From Nitratireductor sp. (GTDB lineage: Bacteria > Pseudomonadota > Alphaproteobacteria > Rhizobiales > Rhizobiaceae), in assembly GCA_017854535.1 (NCBI GenBank), contig JAFMHL010000029.1, forward strand, positions 1-52,786: DNA of 52,786 bases, in the 5' to 3' direction. Below are positions 43,966-51,755 of this stretch, one piece after another. The notes under the pieces were generated by a model. That model ran no database searches and had not been told where the DNA came from. It worked only from the letters and a program-made list of their open reading frames with translations. The translations under genes were made by a program, and so were the position numbers. The stretch's first letter is position 1, and every line of letters begins with the position of its first letter.

Positions 43966-45636
43966 TTATTGAACAGGATTGATCTTCATGTCTTTCGGCC
44001 AGCTGACCCTATATCCAAAATCAATGACAGTCTCACCCTTACCATCTATTACATTAGCCCAGCGCAACACGCCTCTTTGATCCTCAAGATTGGTATCCGT
44101 TGGTTTTGTGCTGGCGCTATCCATCTCAACAGTAATATCCTCATGGTTTGAGACAGGTATCCGGTCAATTATTCTTGTTTCAATCGCAAAGTCATGCAGG
44201 TTTTTGACCGTTGTCTTATACTTGCGCTCATCCGTATTTACCGTCGAAACAAAACCGCTCTGGCCTTTTTCCTTAGCTGTTTCAACGCGCTCAACGGTCA
44301 CAAGATCATCAACACCAAAGCCAAGTTCATGCTTCTCGCCAGCATTCAACAAGGGCAATCGCCCTTTGCCAATAAACGCTCCATCGCGGTTAAGCATCAC
44401 TTCGCCAGGCAATAAAGGCGTTTCACCGTCAAAGGTAAATCCGGCGACAAGAAAGGCTGACGGATCAATCCGTGGAACAGAAAGCACATGCAAATCTACA
44501 GACAAAGAATAACTATCAATGGTCAGCGTTTTACTCTCGCCATTATTGGCAATCGAGGCTTTTCCCGGCATTTGGAAAATCGCCTGAAACCCTGCCATTT
44601 CAACAGCAACTTCAGGTGCTGCAACTTCTTGCAAAAGCTCCGCTTCTAACCGCTGTCTTTTGTCGATGCCTCTCTTGCTCAACAATTGTCCTGCTGAACT
44701 TGGTGCCATGCGAACCTGATCAGAGGCCATTGTTTGTAAATCCGGCAATTTATCCAGAAAAAACGGGTTAAGAGTAGATGCAGCAGTCGCAGAGGACGGG
44801 CGCGCTGTTGATAACGACAAAGACACATTATCCCAACTTTCAGCGCTATATTGTGTCACCAAGGCGCGTCGTTCCAACTGAAGCCCGGCATCATCTGCAC
44901 CTTTTCCAAGTTTTAAACTGGCATCATAAACCGGACGCCAACCCGCCTCTTCAATTTTATACTCAATGGTGAATTCTGAATTGATTTCGCTATCAGCGCT
45001 GACATTGATCATCACTACTGTTTGCACATTGTTACGAGATGACATTTCATTGATTTGATTTTGCAAATCAGAAATTTCACGTCCAATCGCTCTTTGGCGA
45101 CCACGCATGTCCATCTCACTTTGTGCTAATGCGTCGAGTTTCGCTGCAGCACTTTCCAGCAATCCGGTCATACCTTCTCCTGAAACAACCAAAGCACCAT
45201 TTCCAGAACTGGGTGTTAATGCCTTTGCCGCAATTGCCTGCAACATATCACGCTGGATCTGGTTATCTGAAAAAGCTCGATTGATCCGTTCCACTTCATC
45301 TTGAAGCGTTTCAATTTGCCGTTCCAATCGAATGCGCTCTTCTGGCTGCGCGTCCTCCTTGATTGCCATTTGGCGGATATCAACGGAGTTCTGTTTAAGA
45401 GAGCCATCCGCCTTGCCAAGAACACGAACGGATTCAGCTTGAATATTTCCCGGCAGGTCTTTGAGGATAATGACATGGTCACCAGCAGGCACTTGCCCCG
45501 TGGTCAGTCGGGTAACGCTTGCCCCTTGCGGGTAAACCGTAACCCTATCAATGGAGCTTTTGAAATCGAGATCTGCGGCAAATGAACTGCTGATACTGGT
45601 CGAAGCTAGTAATGCGAGTGTGAAAATACGAACCAT
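43966..45636 (-). CDS. Secreted DUF4139 (mucoidy-inhibitor MuiA-like) protein
   Basis: 556 residues with a signal peptide (ending SSFA). DUF4140 at the N-terminus contains VTVYPQGASVTRL. A coiled-coil stretch at about 95-200 (ERIRLERQIETLQDEVERI) and a C-terminal DUF4139 domain with EYKIEEAGWRPVYDASLKL and LVTQYSAESWDNVSLSLSTA follow. The family is named after MuiA, which lowered mucoidy when expressed in E. coli; its molecular role is unknown. It is periplasmic or surface exposed and has no evident link with the surrounding cobalamin genes. Confidence 0.88.
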   Translation of the reverse strand: MVRIFTLALLASTSISSSFAADLDFKSSIDRVTVYPQGASVTRLTTGQVPAGDHVIILKDLPGNIQAESVRVLGKADGSLKQNSVDIRQMAIKEDAQPEERIRLERQIETLQDEVERINRAFSDNQIQRDMLQAIAAKALTPSSGNGALVVSGEGMTGLLESAAAKLDALAQSEMDMRGRQRAIGREISDLQNQINEMSSRNNVQTVVMINVSADSEINSEFTIEYKIEEAGWRPVYDASLKLGKGADDAGLQLERRALVTQYSAESWDNVSLSLSTARPSSATAASTLNPFFLDKLPDLQTMASDQVRMAPSSAGQLLSKRGIDKRQRLEAELLQEVAAPEVAVEMAGFQAIFQMPGKASIANNGESKTLTIDSYSLSVDLHVLSVPRIDPSAFLVAGFTFDGETPLLPGEVMLNRDGAFIGKGRLPLLNAGEKHELGFGVDDLVTVERVETAKEKGQSGFVSTVNTDERKYKTTVKNLHDFAIETRIIDRIPVSNHEDITVEMDSASTKPTDTNLEDQRGVLRWANVIDGKGETVIDFGYRVSWPKDMKINPVQ

Positions 45637-45745
45637 GAAACCCTCCGATAAAATATGCTCTCGACCTAGCGAAAGAAAATGACCGGAATGCGATCACCAA
45701 AAATCATATTTTGTGGGGTAAACATCTCAAAGAGTATCAGAAGCT

Positions 45746-45883
45746 TTACGTCAGTCTGACACCGCCTTTTTCGAATAATTTGACCAGCGAGGCTTGTGCC
45801 TCAGTAGTTACCCATTTGGATTTAGTAGCGCTTTGAACGCTTCGACCGTGTACAACAACGCCGCTCACATGGTTCCCTTCAAG
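45746..45883 (-). pseudogene. Out-of-frame C-terminal tail of the SDR gene
   Basis: About 46 codons in the frame +1 to the SDR gene. They encode GNHVSGVVVHGRSVQ and EAQASLVKLFE, the kind of ending found in full-length SDR proteins. If one T were removed from the run of eight at 45884-45891, the SDR would continue into this tail to about 267 residues and end at 45746. This is a sequencing error, a true mutation or a slippage site; the sequence alone cannot decide. Confidence 0.65.
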
Positions 45884-46550
45884 AAAAAAAATCAAAACAT
45901 CTTTTGGCTGCAGCCTGTGTGCTCGCACCGATCATACCTGCCAGTTTAGACATGACGAAAGGCATGGATGGATTTCCAGCCGTCATCTTCGTTTTTACAA
46001 AGCCCGGCTCCGTACCCGCAAAAAATACATCCGGCCATTGCTGTGCCGTGTTCACAACAACGGCATTGGCTGCAGATTTGCTTAGCGCATATTGGCCGAA
46101 CAAGCTTGTCCCATTGGGTTCGGCCAATGTTTCATAACGGGAGTTAAAGGCAAACATTGAAGCGGTTGATGAAATCACAAAAACTTTCGGATCATCGCTT
46201 TTTTGTAATTCGCCTATCAACGCTTTTGTGATCGCATAGGGCGCAAGCACATTGACTTCAGCCTGCATACCAAGGCCGTGGCTGCCCTTTTCCAAAGTTC
46301 TGGAAAGAAGGCCAGCATTGTGAACAATCCAGTCAACACCGCCTGCTGCCTTTACCTGTTTAGCAATGGAAGCAACATCATCGTCCATGGTCACGTCTCC
46401 CCAGATGGGCGTGTGTGACGGACCAGCAACGGACTTTGCCTTTTCTTCATTTCTCGCATGGGCCAGAACACGCATGCCACGATCAGCGAAATACGTGCAT
46501 AGCGCCTGACCAATTCCGCCCGATGCACCAGTGATCAAAACCGTTTTCAT
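45879..46550 (-). CDS. Short-chain dehydrogenase in the cobalamin operon, apparently frameshifted at its 3' end
   Basis: 223 residues as read. TGASGGIGQALC is the cofactor motif, HNAGLLSR follows, and the catalytic region reads VISSTASM, then YALSKSAAN (Tyr and Lys). The protein stops just after a T8 run (45884-45891), while the expected SDR C-terminus continues in the next frame. Its start overlaps the cobM stop (ATGA), so it is the last gene of the cbiX-cobM unit. SDRs are not part of the known corrin pathway; CobK is separately encoded. Its substrate is unknown. Confidence 0.8.
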   Translation of the reverse strand: MKTVLITGASGGIGQALCTYFADRGMRVLAHARNEEKAKSVAGPSHTPIWGDVTMDDDVASIAKQVKAAGGVDWIVHNAGLLSRTLEKGSHGLGMQAEVNVLAPYAITKALIGELQKSDDPKVFVISSTASMFAFNSRYETLAEPNGTSLFGQYALSKSAANAVVVNTAQQWPDVFFAGTEPGFVKTKMTAGNPSMPFVMSKLAGMIGASTQAAAKRCFDFFS

Positions 46551-47323
46551 ACCGCAGCTTTCTTTTTGCCTTTGTTACGTAGAACATGCGCATAATCAGG
46601 ATTATAAAGATCACTATCACGAAATTCCACATCGCCCAATACTTTGCCAACCATGATCAAGGCTGTGCGGGTTATCTTGTTTGCGCGAACTTCCTCTTTC
46701 ATCCCAGCAAGCGTCGTCTTGATGTATAACTCGTCAGGCCAAGTAGCCCGATAGGCAATCACAACCGGGCAGTCCGCACCGTAATAAGGTTCTAAAGTTC
46801 GACGGATATAATCGAGATTTCTGATAGAAAGATGGATGGCTAAAGTCGCCCGAGACTGGCCCAAAATTTCCAGCGTTTCATGCTCAGGCATAGAGGACGC
46901 TTTCATACCCGTGCGCGTAATAATCACCGTTTGCGCGATTTCAGGCAGAGTAAGTTCGGTTTTCAACTTCGCAGCAACGCCAGCAAAAGCAGGCACACCG
47001 GGCACCACTTCATAGGGAATATCAAGCTTATCCAGTCTGCGCATTTGTTCAGCCGTAGCACCATAAATCGCAGGATCTCCCGAATGCACACGGGCAACAT
47101 CCTGCCCTTTTGCATGAGCCTTTTGAATTTCCGCTATAATATAATCAAGATGCATCGGCGCTGTGTCCATGACCAACGCGTCTTCAGGCGCAGCTTCCAC
47201 AATCTGCTCAGGAACTAATGAGCCTGCGTAAAGACAAACGGGGCAACGCTCCACCAAACGCAGCCCGCGAACAGTAATCAGATCAGGCGCTCCGGGGCCT
47301 GCGCCGATGAAATAAACGGTCAT
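46547..47323 (-). CDS. cobM: Precorrin-4/cobalt-precorrin-4 C11-methyltransferase CobM
   Basis: 258 residues of the tetrapyrrole methylase fold: YFIGAGPGAPDLITVRGL, CLYAGSLVPE, RVHSGDPAIYGA, VVPGVPAFAGVAAKL and VIITRTGMKA. It methylates C11 with S-adenosylmethionine (CbiF in the cobalt-first route). It overlaps the cobJ stop and the SDR start by four bases at each end. Confidence 0.95.
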   Translation of the reverse strand: MTVYFIGAGPGAPDLITVRGLRLVERCPVCLYAGSLVPEQIVEAAPEDALVMDTAPMHLDYIIAEIQKAHAKGQDVARVHSGDPAIYGATAEQMRRLDKLDIPYEVVPGVPAFAGVAAKLKTELTLPEIAQTVIITRTGMKASSMPEHETLEILGQSRATLAIHLSIRNLDYIRRTLEPYYGADCPVVIAYRATWPDELYIKTTLAGMKEEVRANKITRTALIMVGKVLGDVEFRDSDLYNPDYAHVLRNKGKKKAAV

Positions 47324-49173
47324 GCTTTTTCTCCTGTGACAGCCCCAATGCGCGTGCCTTCTTTGGCTGCATAGCCACGCGGTGTATAGACCCAGGTCTT
47401 TCCATCTCCCGTCTTGACGGTGCGGGTTTCCGATGACCCAACAACAACAACTGTCAGCATATCCACATCATCAATATTCAACTCGCTCAAAGGGACCACG
47501 CGAACCTTTTCAGCAGGACGACCCAAATCAGTTGCCAAAATAACTGGCGTGTCAGCTGGGCGGTGCTGCAATAATACATCACGCGCATAGGCCAATTGAG
47601 TGCGTCTGCGTTTTGAAACAGGGTTATAAAAAGCAATCACGAAATCGCCTTCTGCCGCTGCCTTCACTCGCATTTGAATGGCTTCCCACGGTGTCAACAA
47701 ATCTGACAATGAGATTGTGCAAAAATCGTGACCCAGAGGCGCCCCTGCCCGGGCCGCTGCTGCTTGCAAAGCTGAAATTCCCGGAGAAACAGCAATCTCA
47801 ATGCGTTGCGCCGCATCGCTCAAACCACCATTTTGCAACAATTCAAAAACCAGCGTTGCCATGGCATAAATGCCTGCATCGCCTGAACAGACAAGCGAAA
47901 CATCTTTGCCGGTACCTGCCAATTCCATGGCATGGCGCACACGATCTTCTTCTTTTCCAAGATCAAAATCATGGCGTATTTTACCTTTTGAAATATCAGA
48001 GATCAGATCAAGGTAAAGCGAGTAACCGACCAGATCCGTTGAACCGCCCACCATTTTGGAAACTTCCGGCGAGCGCCATCCTTCTTGGCCTGGACCAATG
48101 CCCACTACAAACAGTTTGCCACGTTTTTGACCTGTATCGCTCATCATCATGCTTTCAGTTAAAGGAGTTTCCAACTGCTGGCTCATTAACCCAATGGCCG
48201 CAGTTACACGTTTTGATTTTTGTTTGGGAACCAATAATGTTCCATCCTTGCCAACAGCAGCTAGCGCCGCGCCTTCAGCTACGCCATGACAGCCAACCTC
48301 AGCAAAAACAATTTCTGAAGGGTTTTTTAATCTTGACGTCTCAGCTTCAAGCCGTTCAGCGGGATAAAAAATCGCAGGTACACCAAAATGATTGGCAACT
48401 TCATGAATTGCTGTTTCATCCATTTTCAAATCTATAGAGGCAATAGCAGCCAGCGAATGATGGGAAAGTTTGGCCGTCTCCAACACTTGGCGAACATGAG
48501 CCAATGCTTCAGCGGTAGTAGCGTGACGCTCACAACCCATCCCCAAAACCAGTATCTTGGGATGATATACAAGATCCAAGGGGCCAGCAGTTTTGACGTC
48601 TTCACTCACAATCAGGCGCACTTTGCCTCGGTCTGAAAACTGTATCTTACTCAAGGATAACCATTCACATCGCCCGATCAATTGGGCCTCTTCACCTGAC
48701 AATAATGCGGCCATCACTGCTTTGGCATTCTCAGGATTTGAAAGAACATATCCCTCAGGAGGCTGATCAAGCGCGATCCCAAATCGCAGATCCCCTGCTG
48801 TAGTTACCGCAGCATGACCTTCAAGAATTTCCGCAATCTTTCGCGCAAGATCGTTTGCCCCATGATGCCCACCCAAAAGTGGAACCACCGATTTCCCATC
48901 CTCTGAAAGAGCAAGCACTGGCGGCTCAGCCATCTTATCTTCAAGCAAAGGCGCTAAAATGCGGATCAATGCACCGCTTGCCATTACCGCAATAATTGGC
49001 TCCCCGTTAGAAAACGCAGAACGGATCGCGTCACCAATAGAAGCCACTGCGATATCCGCCGAAGTGACACGGCTGGCCAACCCAATGACCTTGCAATCCA
49101 GAGAGCTGTTCAGCTTTTGAGCCAAATGCGCTCCGGCATCGGTCAAAACAAAAAGTTTGAGAACTTGGCTCAT
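47320..49173 (-). CDS. cobJ: CbiG-CobJ fusion: cobalt-precorrin-5A hydrolase / precorrin-3B C17-methyltransferase
   Basis: 617 residues from ATG 49173; the frame extends to 49230 but overlaps cobI. The N-terminal half is a complete CbiG: ASGALIRILAPLLEDK, VVPLLGGHHGANDLA and a C-terminal CobE-like part with LVLGMGCERHAT and EVGCHGVAEGAA. The second half is CobJ, with FVVGIGPGQEGWRSPE, SLVCSGDAGIYAMA and PLGHDFCTISLSDLLTPW. CobJ carries out C17 methylation with ring contraction. CbiG opens the delta-lactone and releases acetaldehyde in the oxygen-independent path. Such fusions occur in other bacteria. Confidence 0.93.
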   Translation of the reverse strand: MSQVLKLFVLTDAGAHLAQKLNSSLDCKVIGLASRVTSADIAVASIGDAIRSAFSNGEPIIAVMASGALIRILAPLLEDKMAEPPVLALSEDGKSVVPLLGGHHGANDLARKIAEILEGHAAVTTAGDLRFGIALDQPPEGYVLSNPENAKAVMAALLSGEEAQLIGRCEWLSLSKIQFSDRGKVRLIVSEDVKTAGPLDLVYHPKILVLGMGCERHATTAEALAHVRQVLETAKLSHHSLAAIASIDLKMDETAIHEVANHFGVPAIFYPAERLEAETSRLKNPSEIVFAEVGCHGVAEGAALAAVGKDGTLLVPKQKSKRVTAAIGLMSQQLETPLTESMMMSDTGQKRGKLFVVGIGPGQEGWRSPEVSKMVGGSTDLVGYSLYLDLISDISKGKIRHDFDLGKEEDRVRHAMELAGTGKDVSLVCSGDAGIYAMATLVFELLQNGGLSDAAQRIEIAVSPGISALQAAAARAGAPLGHDFCTISLSDLLTPWEAIQMRVKAAAEGDFVIAFYNPVSKRRRTQLAYARDVLLQHRPADTPVILATDLGRPAEKVRVVPLSELNIDDVDMLTVVVVGSSETRTVKTGDGKTWVYTPRGYAAKEGTRIGAVTGEKA

Positions 49174-49174
49174 A

Positions 49175-49915
49175 TCAAATTTTCGCTGCTGAGGCGGGCA
49201 TGGAAGCAGACGCAATCCAGTCCTCAGCACCTTTGTAAATCAGGATGATCGAAAAATACGGCGCTTTTTCCTCTCCCACATCAGCGAGCGGTAAAACTTT
49301 TTGATTACCCAATGTAACGCGCTCCAAATATCCGGCGCTTCCGGTCAAGCCAGCTTTCTCGATCAAATTTCTAATCCGGGAAAAATGACGCCCAACCTTG
49401 ATAATGGCTATGGCATCAGCAGCATGCAATTGTGCCAATATCTGATCGTCTGGCAATGGTCCCGGGATGACGCTCAACACATCATTGCGCGCTGCAAGGG
49501 GTCTTTGCAACATGGCAGCCGACGCCATCAAAGAGGAAATACCTGGTACAATTTCAACTTTGTAATCCGGCGATAGCCTTTCAAACAAATACATAAAAGA
49601 TCCATAGAAAAACGGATCACCCTCACATAAAACAATCACATCTTCGCCTGCATCCAAATGCACAGCAATTTCTTTCGCTGAAGCATCATAAATATTTTGA
49701 GCTGGAAAACGTTCTACCCGCATGGGAATGACAATCGGAACTTCCAATTGCTCAGGCTTTAAATATTGTTCCACGATCGAACGGGCAAAACTGTCTCCAT
49801 TATCAGGCGCTGGATAAGCAATCACCTTGGCCGCAGTCAAAATCCGGTGCGCCTTTAGAGTCAACAATTCAGGATCGCCTGGCCCGACGCCTATTCCATA
49901 AAGTATGCCGCTCAT
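49175..49915 (-). CDS. cobI: Precorrin-2/cobalt-factor II C20-methyltransferase CobI
   Basis: 246 residues from ATG 49915, which overlaps the cobL stop (ATGA); an ATG at 49933 adds six. Tetrapyrrole methylase motifs are YGIGVGPGDPELLTLKA, VLCEGDPFFYGSFMYLFERL and VPGISSLMASAA. It methylates C20 of precorrin-2 or its cobalt form. The next gene starts 1 base after its stop. Confidence 0.95.
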   Translation of the reverse strand: MSGILYGIGVGPGDPELLTLKAHRILTAAKVIAYPAPDNGDSFARSIVEQYLKPEQLEVPIVIPMRVERFPAQNIYDASAKEIAVHLDAGEDVIVLCEGDPFFYGSFMYLFERLSPDYKVEIVPGISSLMASAAMLQRPLAARNDVLSVIPGPLPDDQILAQLHAADAIAIIKVGRHFSRIRNLIEKAGLTGSAGYLERVTLGNQKVLPLADVGEEKAPYFSIILIYKGAEDWIASASMPASAAKI

Positions 49916-51117
49916 GATTTCACCACTGTCCATTGGGTAACGGTCATAAACGGCTTCATGCCATGATACCGCCCAACTGCAATTGCTTGGCTGGCAAAAA
50001 TTCTATCCAATGTCCCACCCAAATCTTTGTGAAGTCGAACCAGCATTGCCTCGCTTTCCAACGTGACAGCATTCGCAACCAAACGCCCGCCAGAACGTAA
50101 CGCTGTCCAGGCAGCATCAAAAACGCCTTCGTCAGTCAGCCCACCACCGATGAAAATGGCGTCAGGAATGGGCAGGGCTTCCAAACCTTCAGGAGCATCC
50201 TGATCAACTATACTAAACCTTGGAGCACCCAAAGAAATTGCATTGTGTTTGGACATCTCACGGCGTTTTTCATCAGGCTCAATACCAATTGCCTCAGCAC
50301 CACGCGCCGCGCGCATCCATTCAATTGCAATGGAACCGCACCCAGAGCCGATATCCCACAACAACGCATCAGGATAAGGTTGCAAGGCAGAGATTGTTGC
50401 CGCGCGAACTACCCGTTTCGTCATCTGCCCATCATGCTCGAAAGCATCATCAGGCAAACCGCCCGTGCGCGAAAAGTACTTGGCGTTAGGCCCCGCAATA
50501 CACTCGACAGCTAGCACATGAAAATCCGGCACCTCCTGTGACCAATTTTCAGCCGACCCCTCAAACCGTTGTTCATCTGGCCCACCCAAGGCAGCCAAAA
50601 CAGTTAATCTACTTTTTTCAAAGCCACGATCTACCAACAGCTTTGCGATGTCCCTTGGGCTGGTCTTATCCTTGGTTAAAACAAGCAAACGAATACCGGG
50701 AGCAAAATGAGGAATTATCTGCTCAACCGGCCTTCCATGAACCGTCACCTGTTCGCAATCTGCCATGCTCCATCCCATTCGGCTTGCCGCCCATTGAAAT
50801 GCAGACAACTGCGGATGAAACCGAATTTCTTCCGCTGGTATATACTTGAGAATGCGCGCGCCGACAGAGTACCAAAGTGGATCACCCGTTACCAAAATTA
50901 CGAACCGTTTTCCACGATAGCTTTTTATAACATCAATCATCGCATCAAACGGAGACGGCCAAGCTATCCGCTCAGCTTTGATGGTTTCGGTTAGAGTATG
51001 ATGCCGATCACCACCTAGAATGACTTCGGCTCTTTCAAGGATCACTAAGCTTTCGGCAGACAATCCGCCTATACCATCTTCACCAATGCCAATGATATCC
51101 AACCAGCATTCGTTCAT
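49912..51117 (-). CDS. cobL: Precorrin-6Y C5,15-methyltransferase (decarboxylating) CobL
   Basis: 401 residues, a CbiE-CbiT fusion. The N-terminal tetrapyrrole methylase half has IIGIGEDGIGGL and VLVTGDPLWYSVGA. The C-terminal class I methyltransferase half has DALLWDIGSGCGSIAIEWMR and FIGGGLTDEGVFDAAW. It methylates C5 and C15 and removes the acetate carboxyl at C12. Start overlaps the cobH stop (TGATG). Confidence 0.95.
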   Translation of the reverse strand: MNECWLDIIGIGEDGIGGLSAESLVILERAEVILGGDRHHTLTETIKAERIAWPSPFDAMIDVIKSYRGKRFVILVTGDPLWYSVGARILKYIPAEEIRFHPQLSAFQWAASRMGWSMADCEQVTVHGRPVEQIIPHFAPGIRLLVLTKDKTSPRDIAKLLVDRGFEKSRLTVLAALGGPDEQRFEGSAENWSQEVPDFHVLAVECIAGPNAKYFSRTGGLPDDAFEHDGQMTKRVVRAATISALQPYPDALLWDIGSGCGSIAIEWMRAARGAEAIGIEPDEKRREMSKHNAISLGAPRFSIVDQDAPEGLEALPIPDAIFIGGGLTDEGVFDAAWTALRSGGRLVANAVTLESEAMLVRLHKDLGGTLDRIFASQAIAVGRYHGMKPFMTVTQWTVVKS

Positions 51118-51752
51118 CAGGATTTACCTGCAGCAAGAAATGCCAAAGCATTGACCACAGAAGACGCCATGGCGCTGCCGCCGCGTCGGCCATGCACTGT
51201 AATAAAATCACAGCCACGCGGATCTTTCGCAAGTTCTACCTTTGATTCAACTGCACCGATAAACCCGACTGGGATACCGATGATCAGAGCTGGCTTTGAT
51301 GCACCGTCATCTAGTCTTTCCAAAAGACGAAACAATGCGGTCGGGGCATTACCTATCACGCAGATTGAGCCTGCAAGATCATCCCAATAATCAACACCAG
51401 CCGCACTTCTTGTATTGTTACTTTCTTTGCCGTGATGGCCAGCACGCCGATCATTCAACGTACAAACCAGACGCGATGGCGAGGGAAGATTGCGCTCAAT
51501 CACACCTGCTTTTACCATTTCAACGTCACAGTAAACTGCCGCACCTGACTTAAGAGCTTCAATGCCCGCCAGCGCTGCATTCTCAGAAAATGCCAAATCG
51601 TTTAATATATCAACCATGCCGCAGGAATGAATGAGCCGCGTTGCAACTTTACCCATTTCTGCCGATAATTTTGACAGATCTGCCTCCCGCTCCACAGTAG
51701 CAAAAGACTGACGGTAAATTTCAGCCGGATCTCGAATATAATCGAGCGCCAT
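51117..51752 (-). CDS. cobH: Precorrin-8X methylmutase CobH
   Basis: 211 residues. The catalytic His is in RLIHSCGMVD, followed by IGNAPTALFRLLE and IIGIPVGFIGAVESK. It moves the methyl group from C11 to C12 to form (cobalt-)hydrogenobyrinate. Tight coupling with cbiX (3 bases) and cobL places it in the corrin ring unit. Confidence 0.95.
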   Translation of the reverse strand: MALDYIRDPAEIYRQSFATVEREADLSKLSAEMGKVATRLIHSCGMVDILNDLAFSENAALAGIEALKSGAAVYCDVEMVKAGVIERNLPSPSRLVCTLNDRRAGHHGKESNNTRSAAGVDYWDDLAGSICVIGNAPTALFRLLERLDDGASKPALIIGIPVGFIGAVESKVELAKDPRGCDFITVHGRRGGSAMASSVVNALAFLAAGKS

Positions 51753-51755
51753 CGC

